Shown piece by piece: positions 45,129 through 56,967 of a DNA stretch of 64,000 bases (position 1 is the first letter of the stretch; every line of letters starts with the position of its first letter). The stretch spans positions 8,715,161-8,779,160 of the forward strand of contig NC_080570.1 in the NCBI RefSeq assembly GCF_030247185.1, in the 5' to 3' direction. The position numbers were made by a program, and so were the translations under genes. The DNA comes from Malaya genurostris. Lineage: Eukaryota > Arthropoda > Insecta > Diptera > Culicidae. The notes under the pieces are model-generated. The model had not been told where the DNA came from. It searched no databases and saw only the letters and a list, made by a program, of their open reading frames with translations.

Positions 45129-47833
45129 TAAGGTTTTTAAGGTTCCTGTTTCCTGATAGTGCTTTTAATTGTCTTAAAGCCTGAAGTGTTTTCAGCCACG
45201 ATCTCACAACCCTCAACGGGGGAGTAGTAAAACTTCCGCACCTTTACCATAAAATACATCAGACCATAATGTTCTGAACTGGGACTCGAAAATTATCCAT
45301 TGTTTGGTTAGCCAAAATCAGCAAATAAACAAACGTAAAACCAAAAACGGCCAAACGACAATAAAAAAAATTAAAAACACAAAAAGACATTCGACTCTTA
45401 CGTTTTGTTTTTGTTGGTTAGTTTCAAGTTCCAAGGTCAACTGAACGCGCAGCAGCAGCACCTCTTCTAACCCACCGATCCACGGATCCCGGCTCTCCCC
45501 GTCCTCCCTTTTGTCAACTTCCGGCAAGTGCAAGTTTTCGACACACGGTTGGCTGGGGTGCGGAACAATTAAGATTAGCATGAAGCCTATTCGTATGTGT
45601 CGCGTTGTGTGTAAAAAAAAAACAAAAAAAAAAACAAAAACGTACTACAAGTCAATTATGTAATCCGACGATGGTGGAGCTGCAAACGAGACAGGAAAAC
45701 CGGCAGGTTTTTTTTCGACTTTTCAGCACCTTTTTTTCGACGCTTTTGTTTCAAAGTCTTTTGTTGTGTTACATTTTAATTTGCAATTTAATTGACTTTT
45801 GCTCTCCGGGTTGCTGCTGGTGGTGGAAGAGCGACTAGGCAACGACACAAACGACGAAACAACCGCCAGCCAGCTGATGCGGCTGGTGGCCAAACGAAAC
45901 TCCGACCGCCGACAGAACAGGTTGGTTAGGAGGAACCCGAGTACTCACGCGGGTTGTGAACTGCCGAACAACTGCCGCCGTCGCTGCTGTCAAACGATCC
46001 GTGAAATGTGTGATAACCTTGAAGTTTTGTTGTTCTGCTTTTTTTTCGGCAAAAGACAAGCGGAACGAACGTCGCATGGCTGACTGGTTGGTGATGGATG
46101 CGTAGCGGCAGCTGCCGCTGTGTCACACGCAATGTCGGGCGGGCGGAAATATGACTTAACAGTGGGTCGAATGACGTTGTATACTTTATATGGACGATTT
46201 CACGCCTTCGTTTGGTCGTATGCTATCGGAAATGATTTGTTAAGTAGTGCTTAGGTGGTAGCTTTGGTGCTGTAATGGAGCGATTTTTTTTCCATCAAAA
46301 GCCGATTTCGACACCGGATTAATCGAGCCAATTTGTTACAAGTTTAGAACAAACGAGTCGGATTTGAGTTGTTTATTGTCTGTTAACCTTGCTGGCGAAT
46401 ATTTAATTTTGACTGCTTGTGGAAAAAGTTAGATAAACGAATCGAAAGAACTTCCATAAATTTTATATACAGCAGCACAAATCCATTCAGCAGTTTATCG
46501 CCTGCCAGGCCGCTTACCAGAGATGGAATGGTTATGAAACAAATTCCTTGAGCCGAAAATAGCAGAACACGGCGAATTGAAAGCACCAACCGAACAAAAG
46601 CCCCCGTTTCCATTCAACCCACGAGTAATAATCGGCACAAAAATTCCTTTCATCGCACTTCTGCCGGGCCATCGAAAACGAAGCAAAGCCCGCGGGAACT
46701 CCGGGACACACACCGAGCACAAAAACAACAAAAGCCTTCCCCAGTCTTTCTTTTTTCGGCCAGGTTCGAATTTATCCCCGTTTTCCCACCCTGGCCAAGA
46801 CCCCGGTTGTCTATTATATAATCTTCTCGAAGCGTGTCTTTTCATCGCGATCGAGGCATCAGAACCGACAAACAACAATGCATCGGATCGGCTCTTCGGG
46901 GTTTTTATTACCGGGGATTGTGCTGTGCGCTTCTTTCTTTTTTTCGGCTCGCTAAAATTTAAAAGTTACTAAGCAGCTACGCGATTCACCGCAGATGCAC
47001 TGCAGAACCAAAATACGGCGATGACGACGACGACGAGAGACGGCCGGTTCACGGGAACCGGTTTGGCGACTTGTTTTTCGTTGCCGCTGGATTTTCGCGC
47101 TAACTGAAGGAACCGGCCTGGTTTTGGTTTCGCGCGAAACGAATTGATTTCTCGATTTACGCTCGCGCACGTCCGATCGCCTCGATATCGGAGTCAGTCG
47201 TAAATTATGGCCGGCGATACTGGTTTTTTCGGATGTTTCTGTTTTGAGAAATGGAATTAATGATGGGACTTCGTTGAGTTCGGCTGGCTGACTGCGAAAC
47301 TGTGACAAACCTGTTTCGGTTCGATTTTGCTGTGCCTCTGGCTTCGGTCCGACAGAACCAGAAACCGAAAGATGCGATTTTGGGCGTGAAAATGACTTGA
47401 TAAGTTATACTTAAGTAGGCTCGTTTCGATCGCAACCGGTTGACGGGAAAACAAGCCCCGACCAACATACAATGTATGATGCCGTTCGTGCCTTTTCGGA
47501 TGATGTTCAGTAAAATTACGGGGACTTGAGTTAATTGAAACTGGGACTTGAGCGAAGAAATAGTCATTAAGGTTAGGGAATTGGAAACATTTTATTAACA
47601 GAACAACTTTTTCCTTTTGTTCCGACTGTCAATAAAAAGTCATTGAATTTATGAAGAAAAACATGAATTCTTTGCTCTGGGCAGCCGATTGTCAAGATTG
47701 TTTTGAAAATTGAATCATGTTTTATTTTAATGTTTTTTTTTATAGTCGGAACAAAAAAAACGTGGTGGCCAAGTAAAGCGAAGCATGCTGGGTTCTTCTA
47801 GACAATCAAGCTTTCCCTTCATCTGTTTTCAAA
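45129..47833. other. Unassigned GC-richer interval
   Basis: 45300-47600 is relatively repeat-poor with balanced composition. Minus-strand donor-like sequences occur at about 45950 (CGCGTGAGTAC) and 46520 (CTGGTAAGCGG) but without convincing acceptor partners. Frames up to 131 residues exist on both strands. It could hold non-coding exons or enhancers; nothing is claimed. Confidence 0.35.
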
Positions 47834-47906
47834 TGCAGGGTAGTTTAATTGGCAAAACAATTTCCCCGGTTATGAGCTAGCTACGGGTTCGAGTCCCGTC
47901 GCTGCG
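47834..47906 (+). pseudogene. tRNA-like sequence with decayed anticodon arm
   Basis: 73 nt, as in a tRNA. The acceptor pairs 6 of 7 (one a wobble) between TGCAGGG and CGCTGCG; the D arm GTTT/AAAC is perfect with GG in its loop; the T arm ACGGG-TTCGAGT-CCCGT is perfect. The expected anticodon stem (27-31 with 39-43) does not pair, so no identity can be read. It may be a tRNA pseudogene or an intact SINE head; the sequence after it shows no obvious body. Confidence 0.55.
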
Positions 47907-47919
47907 GTGATCTAATTTG

Positions 47920-49440
47920 AAACTAGCTTAAGACGGTTCTACGTTTAAAAACTGCTTGAAAATTGCCCTAAAAACTGGGCTAATATTGCTCCAATAGCTG
48001 TAAAAACTGCTAAAAAAAGTTACTCTAAACGGCTTTAAAACTGCTTAAAAAACTGCTCGGGAAATTGAACTAAAAACTGCTCAAGAACTAAAAACCGCTT
48101 AAAAATGGATCCAAAAACTTCGCCAGAAACAACTCGAAAACTGTTCCAAAAACTTCTTGAAAACTGTTCAAAAACTGTTATGAAAACAGCTTAAAAACTG
48201 CTCAAAAACTGGTCCAAAAACCAATTGTTAAATCTGCTCGAAAAACTACTCTGAAAACTGCTCTAAAATTGCTCCTGAAAATGCTTAAGAATCGCACAAA
48301 AACTAAAAAAAACTCTAAAAACTACTTAGAAAACTGCTCTAAAAACTGCTCAAGAACTAATCTAAAACCCGCTAAAAAACTCCGCTCTCCAAAAACTGCT
48401 CGTAAATTACTCCAACAACTACTTAAAAAACTGCTCGAAAGTTGCTCCTGAAACTGCTTTAAAAATCGCATGAAATTTTTTTTCAAAAACTACTCTAGAA
48501 ACTGCCTGAAAACTGTTCCGAAAACTGCTTAATAAACAAACTGACCTGAAAATGCTGTAATTATTGCTCGAAAACTGTTAAAAAAAACTGCACAAGAACT
48601 AATCTAAAAACCGCTTAGAAAATGCTCCAAAAACTTCTTTGAACTGCTCCAAAAACCTCTTCGAAAGTGTTCTAAAAACCAGTCTAAAAACTGCTTGAAA
48701 ACTGTTTAAAAACATTAAACATTAATCGAAAAGCTGAAACTCAAAAGCTGTTCAAAAAACTGCTCGTAAATTACTCCAACAACTACTTAAAAACTGCTCA
48801 AAAGTTGCTTCTGAAACTGCTTTAAAAATCGCAAGAATTTTTTTCCAAAAACTACTCTAAAAACTTCCTGAAAAACTGTTCCTAAAACTACTTAATAAAC
48901 TAACTGCCCTAAAAATGCTGTAATTACTGCTCGAAAACTGTTCCAAAAACTGAACAAGAACTAATCTAAAAACCACTTAAAAATGCTCCAAAAACTGCTT
49001 TGAACTGCTTCAAAAACTATTCTAAAAACTATTCTAAAAACTGCTTGAAAACTGCTCAAAAACTGGTCCAAAAACTGCTATGAAAACAGCTTAAAAATTG
49101 CTCAAAAATTGTTCCAAAAACAAATTGCTCCAACTGGTTGAAAGACTGTTCTGAAAACTGCTCAAAAGCTGTTCCAAAAACAGCTCGTAAATTACACCAA
49201 CAACTTAACTTAAACAACTTAAAAAAGCTGCTCGAAAATTGCTTCTGAAACTGCTTAAACAATATCTCGAAAATTTTTCCAAAAACTACTTTAGAAACTG
49301 CCTGAAAACTGTTCCAAAAACTGCTTATTAAACTAATTAAAAAACCACTCGAAAACTGCTACAAAAATTGCTTCAGAACTACTGGAAAACTGCCCTAAAA
49401 TTGCTTTAATTACTGCTTGAAAACAGTTCCAAAAACTAGA
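47920..49440. repeat. Degenerate 'AAAACTGCTC' array with higher-order units
   Basis: Words such as AAAAACTGCTCAAAAACTG and TGTTCCAAAAACTGCTT repeat continuously. A longer block CTCGTAAATTACTCCAACAA recurs near 48399, 48761 and 49184, spaced about 360 and 420 bp. Open frames are repeat artefacts. Confidence 0.85.
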
Positions 49441-49961
49441 ACAATAAAATTACGCATAATGTTCCAGTGGAACAATTTTATTGCCATATTCGAAAAAGAG
49501 ACAAAAAGGACGCGGACTAATTTGGCACACTACCATCTAGACGGCTTAGCATTAGAGAACTAAGTTCAAAATTTGTGTTAGTAAAAGAAGCGTGTGAAAA
49601 AAAACCTCAAACAGCTAAACGAAACACGCTCAATGAAAGCTTCGCTACAGAATCACCACATAAGAGCAAGCGATGAGGAACGCGTACGATTTGAGCTCAC
49701 CACATCCCTTAGTTTAGAAGAACATGAAATAACACCCAGGTAAACTGAATAATTCACCCATATTGGACTATTTTTAAATATAAAAGAAATTCAAGCACTT
49801 TGTTGAACGAAGTAATAGTAAAGTGAAAAGGAAATGTTCTGGTACAAAATGGTAGGAAAATAGAAACTGCTGCAATTGGGGGCTTTTACGACATGGAAGC
49901 AGGAAACCAGTGAATCTTTTTTTCTCTACCGCACCATCAATCTTCCATTGAACCCCAACCC
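49441..49961. other. Unassigned DNA, possibly transposon interior
   Basis: This lies between the array and a Tc1-like fossil. It could contain decayed transposase sequence of that element on the minus strand, but no motif is recognisable. Confidence 0.3.
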
Positions 49962-50186
49962 CTAGAGAACATTATGGACAGTGTTTGTAGAATAACCAAG
50001 CATTTTTGCAAATTTTCCTACTGACAGATCCAGATTTTCATGGCGGCCGCTCACAATTGTTTTTCGCACTTGCACTTCTTTCGACGCCATTTTTGATCGC
50101 AAAGTTTTTAGTATGACCAAATATTTCACGCGCTTATGAAGTATTTTCAGAGATTATTTAGGGGTGTCCAGATTTTGTCGCAAACA
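49962..50186 (-). pseudogene. Tc1-like transposase N-terminus with adjacent inverted terminus
   Basis: On the minus strand an ATG at 50090 opens MASKEVQVRKTIVSGRHENL then DLSVGKFAKMLGYSTNTV, a helix-turn-helix start typical of Tc1-type transposases, ending at a TAG at 49962-49964. Upstream on the same strand GTTTGCGACAAAATCTGGAC then ACCCC (about 50162-50186) has the position and look of a terminal repeat. The rest of the transposase and the other terminus are not visible, so this is the left end of a decayed element. Confidence 0.65.
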
Positions 50187-51095
50187 AGCCTTAAAAAGAG
50201 ACTTGAGTGTATTAATACGATGTGAACAGAGCTTCGAAGTTTCAACGTTTCTACTCAAATCTAGTCTTCGTCAGGGTAATAATGTTAACTCAGCAGTAGT
50301 TTAATATAGATGAGTGAATAAGTGTGTGCCATTTTTCTCGAATACATCCTTCATCTCGACCATTTTTGTCGAATCTCGAAAGCTCTCGAGGGACAATTTT
50401 ATTTTTTTCTATCGTTTATTTATACCCGGCTTTAACCTAATTTTGGTCGTTTGACGAGGGACAATTTTAGATTTATTGAAATGACTTCCGTGAAGGCTCT
50501 TTTCTTAACTTGGCCATACAGAACTTATGTAAAAGAAAAGTACGATTCTATTCGGTTTTAAAAAATTTCAACGTTTCTATTAAATCAGAAAGGCCTTCGT
50601 CAGGGTAAAAACCTAATTGATCAGAAGTTTTCAAGAAAGCTTCATAAACTGTTTAATTTTGGAGAATAAACATGCGTGTGTCAGTGCTATCGAAGATTTT
50701 TTCTTGATTCTCGTCAACTTGCCAAGATTTATTGGAAATAAGTTCCGTGAATTCTTTCCTTAACGGTATCATACAGGCTTCAGGTGTGAGTTTGATCCGA
50801 TTTCATCAGTCTGTGAACATACAACGATTCCACTAAAATCACAATGGTCTTCGTCAGGGTAAAAATTAGATCTCATTAGTAGTTTTTCATCACTTAAATA
50901 TTATTTTGGTGAGTAAATATTTATGGTGAAAATATTTCTTGATTCTCGAAATTTTTTCTGGATTTATTGAAAATGACTTCCGTGATATCGTTTCTAGACT
51001 TTACTGTGCCGGCTTCAGGTGAAAGTTTTATACGATTTCATCAAATTTTGATCATTTCAACGTTTCTACCCACACGAAAATGGTCATTGTCAGGG
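50187..51095 (-). repeat. Four minus-strand units with a hammerhead-like core
   Basis: Units at about 50245-50280, 50570-50607, 50826-50862 and 51056-51095 read on the minus strand as ACCCTGACGAAG, 12-18 variable bases, (T)AGAAACGTTGAAA. The flanks also repeat (TTTATTGAAA(A)TGACTTCCGTGA, then the core, then TAGTTT), so whole units of roughly 235-325 bp are repeated. They are the inverted counterpart of units at 20400-21550. A MITE terminus (GAGACTTGAGTGTA) and a retroelement tail (about 50420-50455) are interspersed. Confidence 0.6.
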
Positions 51096-52938
51096 TTTGC
51101 AAAGGAGAATTGCACGAAAACTTTCGCAGCACTAAATCCAACTGAACTTTATTGAAAATTCACTCTTTGCAATGTTACCACAAATTACTCGGTGTCACAA
51201 AGTCCTTCCCTCTATAACTCATTGTTTTCGCCTTGAAAATTACCTCTTCTACCCATCAGGAAGCTTACAGTTTTTCAATTAAATCACCACCATGTACCCG
51301 GTGTTTTGGCTGATTCTACCGCCGCCGGTTGAAATTTACTTGCCATATGCAGATTAGTTTCTCGCCCACGCCAAAGCTCGTTGAATAGTGAAAAACTTTT
51401 GCAATTTCCATATTGTTCGCACCCGAACCCGAACCGCCCCTTCACCCTCAATTTGCTTCCATTTGGTGAAGGAAACTCGACTAACCAGCAATCATTGCGA
51501 TGTCATTTCCTTTAACCTTTCAACCGGTTCGAGGTTCGGGGGTTAGTAGCGGAAGTGGACATTCGGGTCCACATCGGGCATCCTTAATTCCTACGGACTG
51601 CTCCTGCGTCCCCTCCGCATCAACCAACTCTACCATGTGAAAACCGGGAAGAACCGGCACCGAACTCAGCAAAAAAACTTTCAAGACACTTTTTACGAGT
51701 TAAGTTTTGCATCAACTACGACCAGTGCACATCCTTTTCCCAGATGCAAGTTCATAAAAAAGATTATCGTTTTTTGTGTGTGTATGTGTTTGTTATTATC
51801 CCGACTGCTTTCCCAGCCAAGGAAGAAGATTCCTTGTCACAGGGCACGGGAATACTTGTTTGTTAGTTAAAGATTATGAACTATAATCTAATACGAGTGG
51901 ATTCCAGTTTTGCAGAGTGGCACAGCTGCTCACTTTTTTTGTCCTGCTGAGAATTGGATGTTTGTTTTTCACAATCAAATTGAAATTGTGTTCAACTGAG
52001 GAAAGCTTGTTAAAATTGCGGTGATTGAGTCACTGTTTACACATCGACATTTCTGCATTCATTTTTCTGAAGTGTTTGGTAGAACCACTGGATTTCATCA
52101 TCTGCCACTCTGCCGAGTCATCACACAATGACTCAATTGATTACACTCGGTTCCCAGGTTTGTCAGCTTTTCAGCTTCTACTCGACCATAAACCGATTCC
52201 TAATTTGTTTATTATTTGTTTCGTAGGCGTATCTGATCTACAATTCAAATCAGAATCTGCGGAAAAAAAATAACTTCCAACTGCGACGATGCGCTTTTCT
52301 CATGCAAATTGACAACATCGAGCGCGATTGGACGGCGCTGAGCTGAGCTGAGCTGAGGTTGAGTTTCGCTTTCGATCGCTCTCCATCACCGGAGCCTCCG
52401 TCCGCGGGGAACTGGTTTCACGATTTCTAGGTCATTATCATATCCCGCGTAACTCAGCGACCGGCGGACAGTTGCAGTTTGTTTCGAACGGTCGCACGGC
52501 TGACCATACTCCGAATTGAGAATTGAGGTTTTGCGTTTAGCATTTTTTTGTTTTGTTTTTTTTTAACTGTCGTCTGGGACCTCCAAACTTCCCACCCACC
52601 GACCGGGTGTCACGATTCGTGTCCGGATGGGGGTGATCGATGCCGTGTGGTTTCAGGAAATTGGCGATTGCTCGAACAGACGGACGGAACCTGAAGGTAA
52701 TAGGTTTTTGGTGCAACTGGATTTCGATTGCCGGTTCAAGGGCTGCCGCCGATGAATGATGGATGGCGCCGGTTTTATTATAGTTATTAAGTTGTTTTTT
52801 AGGAGGGTGCACTGATCCGGGAAATCCTTGAGTTCAAAGCGAATGGCTTATCGAAATATGATTGCCCTTCACTGATTTCACATACTTCTACAGACAATTC
52901 GTAATGATTTTGTTACAAATTGTCGTCTTACTAATTAT
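51096..52938. other. Unassigned DNA
   Basis: Mixed composition; 52300-52800 is GC-richer. GCTGAGCTGAGCTGAG occurs as a short 5-bp repeat at about 52340-52357. An acceptor-like TTTGTTTCGTAG at about 52225 precedes a short open stretch with no recognisable protein. Confidence 0.35.
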
Positions 52939-53010
52939 TCCCATATTGTCTAGTAATTAGGATATCCGGCTCTCACCCGGAAGGCTCGAGTTCGATATCG
53001 CAAATCGCCT
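52939..53010 (+). pseudogene. tRNA-Glu(CTC)-derived pseudogene or SINE head
   Basis: TCCCATATTGTCTAGTAATT continuing AGGATATCCGGCTCTCAC and CCGGAAGGCTCGAGTTCGAT follows the standard eukaryotic tRNA-Glu sequence, with an intact anticodon arm CCGG-CTCTCAC-CCGG whose loop reads CTC. The 3' half of the T arm and the acceptor 3' strand no longer pair with the 5' side, so it is not functional. Confidence 0.75.
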
Positions 53011-53089
53011 GCCGTTTCATAATTTTTTTGTTGTAATTTTGATAATTTTTTATATTGAAAATCCTCCGGAACATCGTACTTAGACTCAA

Positions 53090-53440
53090 CAGCGAAACAT
53101 ACTTGCCCAAGAAGTTTCGTCATTCATCACGTGGCATCGTGAGAAGATTTTTGCATTTTTCATGCACCGGCTGACACCTTGGACTTTTTAGTGGTATCTC
53201 GAATTGACATGTTTGGACGGTTCATGATCAGTTGCATCACTTTCCTGATCTTTTACTGATCATTGGGACCACCATTACTTTCCTTTCCTCGAGTACTCAC
53301 TCAGACGCTTCTTGAAGATTCTTTCCATGCGAGACACAGTTTTATTTGAAATTCAAAGCTTTTTAGTGATCTACTGGTAGGAAAGCTCTGAATTTTGCTT
53401 TAAAATGATACGATTGAAATAACTTTGTAGCTTTAAAGAT
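53090..53440 (-). pseudogene. Degenerate Tc1-family transposase fragment
   Basis: Minus-strand pieces in shifting frames read TVSRMERIFKKRLSEYSRKG, then KIRKVMQLIMNRPNMSIRDT, and later VMNDETSWASMF. These resemble, in order, the helix-turn-helix region, the RPNxSxRDxAKK second helix and the first catalytic Asp motif (MDDETY) of Tc1/ITm transposases. Several frameshifts and stops are present; termini were not found. It may belong to the same family as the N-terminus at 49962-50186, though they do not overlap enough to compare. Confidence 0.6.
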
Positions 53441-55120
53441 GTAAACAACACACTGTTAATAAAATTTACTCAAATTATAAAGGTTTGCTTTGATTTTCGG
53501 TTTGTAATTTACATCAAATACACGCTTTAATTTTTTCAGTTTATCGCAAATAACTCACATCCCAACGCAACGAAATGAACTCATCTACCTGAACAGATCC
53601 GGTTGGATCCAGAAGCTCTGAAGAAGGGGGGCGGTGTTCCACGCACAAAAAAAAAACCAACATACAAACTTTTGCCAGATGAAACGCGAGGCAGCGGCTT
53701 CTCCCAGCGGCAAAAAGTGTCGCCGGTGAGCGTCTGCGTAAACGTTTCTATCCAATATATGAAATATTTTCTATTTACGGTGAATCTTGATTGGACAGAG
53801 CATACCTTCCCCCTTCTCGCTCGGATGATTTGTTTGCGAAATGGGTGCAAAAGTTTATTTTCGATATCCGACAGACCGAACACCAAAAGTCGTCGGAGAA
53901 AAGTCTGACAACCGAATTGCTTCCCCATTTCCGCGGGCAATGATCGATTGTCACTCCGCGTTGTCGGGTTCGACTTCCGAAAATGGGACTGATTGATATG
54001 CCACCGTCCTCTGCCCTTCCAGACAGACTTACATAATCGTGAGTAGGGAAAAACCGAACGAGCATAAAATATGTACGTCTATGCCTTCTGTCGGATCGCA
54101 ATTGCAGTGGAGCAGTGCATTGGATGCAACCCGCGAAGTCATCCACCGTGACGGCGAAACTTGCGCTAGACTCCTCGAGGGCCTTCGGATGTTGTGTGTT
54201 TGTGTAGACCACTTGAGCACGCGGGCGGCCACGTCTGCCTCACTGACTGACTGACTTCGACTCCAACGACCACACCACCATCGTCTGGCGGCTGCCGGCA
54301 TCGTCATCATTGCTGCACATTGTGGCCTTGATTTTATGCTCGCTGCGATCATCCGGCCAACCAACCATCCAGCCAACCGCATTCCAACCTTCGCCACCGT
54401 ATCAGCATCGTTATGCAGTTGCTTCCGAGGTTTTGCTCCCCTTGTCTGGGTTGCATCTGCTTGTCTCGCTCAATCACTCACCACCCGGTGGCCGCCGCCG
54501 CCACCGCCGCCTCTACAGAGCCCGACATCGTCATGAGCCTATCTAAAATGCAATATGGTTGAAGCCAATGAAAACATGGCACTCTGCGATTGAATTTTAA
54601 ATTAACCCTGATGCTGCCACTGTTGCTGTGACGCGGTTGGACTGGCTGTCAACAAGCGCAACAGGGTGGTCCTTCAGTTGCAGTCAGTTGCTAGCAGCAG
54701 GCACAGGCCGGTAAGCCGGCAGGTGAGGCAGCAGGCGACGATGAATGCATCTGTTTCTGCCGGCGACCTCCGGCCTGATGTAGGTGGATGGGAAACCGGT
54801 TCGTTCCTTTTATGGGACTGCGAACCTTTCCTGCGCTCTACTGCCCACGGCGGAAAACGACGGTGGCACTGCACAGCCAGTAACGAGAAGTCGCGTGTGA
54901 AGAGGTCTCCGCTTCACGTGATTAGTGCGAATTGCCTGGGCCTGGATGACGGGCTGTTGACAGGTCGGTTGAAACATACGCACACACACTCCGCTGCCGC
55001 TGACGAATTGACTGAGCTCTAGCAGATTAGCCATTTTGCTTCTGGTAGTCAAGAAATGATTTTGAATTTCGCGATCTATTGAATTGGCTATACAATTTTT
55101 TTTTCAAAAATATTCTTCAA
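53441..55120. other. GC-richer unassigned interval
   Basis: 53580-55050 has balanced composition, trinucleotide GCC runs near 54490 and donor-like sites on the minus strand at 54030 (TATGTAAGTCTG). Frames to 145 residues occur on both strands with no recognisable domain. Possible conserved non-coding or 5' UTR DNA. Confidence 0.35.
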
Positions 55121-56967
55121 AAGGGGATTGACGTTTCGACTCAAAAGTGTTTTTGACCTTCTTCAGGGTGCATTTTCAAAAACAGAATATTAACAGCTGA
55201 CCAATTTCCAGTAATATCAACTTTTGTGTTATTTGTGCTGGGGTCTTTTAGGAGACTTTATTCCATTAGGAGCAGATTTATTTTAACCGTCCGGTGGCTA
55301 AAGTTTATTTTCATCCAAGATTAGGTCTGCTGGCCCACTGTCGAATTTGGTGACTGACAAAAGATATTCCAGTCATCATTCGCCAAGATTATTTGATTTT
55401 AAAAAGTGATTTCAGTGACTTGGCGAAGTACTCAAAAAAAAAATGTGCAACAAATTCAAAACCACCGTAACTAATTCGCAGTTTATTACCAACAGATTCA
55501 TTGGGTCTCAAAATGTTCTCAACCTTTTGCAGGAGAGGTATCTAGTTAAATTCATATGAGTTAAGCGAAGCACTCGTGAAAACAACAGAACTTTGAGCAA
55601 GAAATTTGAAGCCACTGTAACTAATTTGCAACTAATTAAAAACAAATTATTCACTAGCTTTAGATTTATTTTCAACCTTATTTAAAAGGAGTGGTTCGTT
55701 AACTTTATATGAATTTAGTGAAGCATTGAGAAAATTGAAATTCAAACAAATTCAAAACCATTGAAACTAATTAGCAATTAATAGGCAACGGATTCGATGC
55801 TTTTAAGCTTACTTAGGAAGGGTGCTTCATTAGCTTCATATGAACTTAGCGAAGCATTCGAAAAGGTAAAATAAAAATTGAAACTACTGTAACTAATTCG
55901 TTACTTATAAACAACAAATTATTTACTGGGCTGGGCTTTTTTCCCAGCTTATTAAGGAAAGATGCTTCGTTAACTTTGTGAAAAACTAGAAATAATTACA
56001 AATTGAGCAATAAATTCAAAACCATTGTAACTAAGTAGCAACAAATGATTCACTGGGTTTCGATTTGTTCTCAAACTTATTTAGTGCCTTATTAACAAAC
56101 TTGTTTAGTGCGTTAATATTTCAAACTTATTTGAGGCCTTCAACATCATTTTAACATGAAAAAGTTCATGTTCGTCATTTTCAATATTATATGTTTTCGT
56201 CTTCTTCAGGGGAACAAAAAACAAAACCCTGAAAAGTACGCAAACTAAGACTATCGAAACGTTGAGTGTTAAAGCAAAAGAAACCCGTTTTAATTGAAAA
56301 ATAGACCGAAAAAACGGTAATCAAATTTACATTGTTATTGAATATTTGTTTGGTTCGAATTACAGAAATTCGGGCCAGAAAAGATTTCTGACTACATGCG
56401 GGGCTTGGGATCGAACCCAGGTGGGCTACGTGACGGCTCGACTAATCCATCACGCTATACCCTTTCTCTAATTTACTTTTAATTTATTATTCAAACAAAG
56501 TTTTTTAAGAATTGAATTATCTTCATATGAACTTAGCAAAGCATTCGAAAACATAAAAATCGATTGCGCAACAAATTGAAAACCACCACGCAACTGAACA
56601 CCGATTTCGATTTGGTTCCTAACGGTTTCGATTTGATTTGAAACTTATATATGAGAGGTGCGATGTCGACTTCATATGAACTTAGAGAAGCACTCAAAAA
56701 AGTAAAATAAAAAATCGAACAAGAAAGTCAAAACCTTCGCAATCAATTAACCACTTTTAAACAACGATTTCGATTTTTCTTGCAAACGGTTCGATTTGTT
56801 TTTAAGTTTATCTAGATAGGAATGCTTCGTTTATCGGTTCCATCTTTGTTATCGCCTTTTTCTTCAGGGAAACAAAACGAAAGTCCCTAGAAAATACCCA
56901 GACCAGGTGAGTCGAAACGTTGGAGTGTTGAAGGAAAAAACCGTTTTAGTGGTTAAAAAGACGGTAA
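55121..56967. repeat. Interspersed repeat family with 'GAAGCATTC...AACCACTGTAACTAATTCGCAACTAA' units
   Basis: Units of about 120-150 bp recur at about 55420, 55590, 55740, 55860, 56000, 56560 and 56690, built from GCAACAAATTCAAAACCA, (T)GTAACTAATTCGCAA and CTTCATATGAACTTAGCGAA. CTTCTTCAGGG/CCCTGAAGAAG and GTCGAAACGTT words sit near 55135-55165, 56200-56270 and 56870-56925. The family resumes at 61735-62745. No coding capacity. Confidence 0.75.
56353..56467 (-). mobile_element. tRNA-derived SINE, minus strand
   Basis: Minus strand reads GGTATAGCGTGATGGATTAG, then GTAGCCCACCTGGGTTCGAT and CCCAAGCCCCGC, with pol III boxes, followed by AGTCAGAAATCTTTTCTGGC. Same family as 38976-39130 and 63726-63880. 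Confidence 0.75.
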
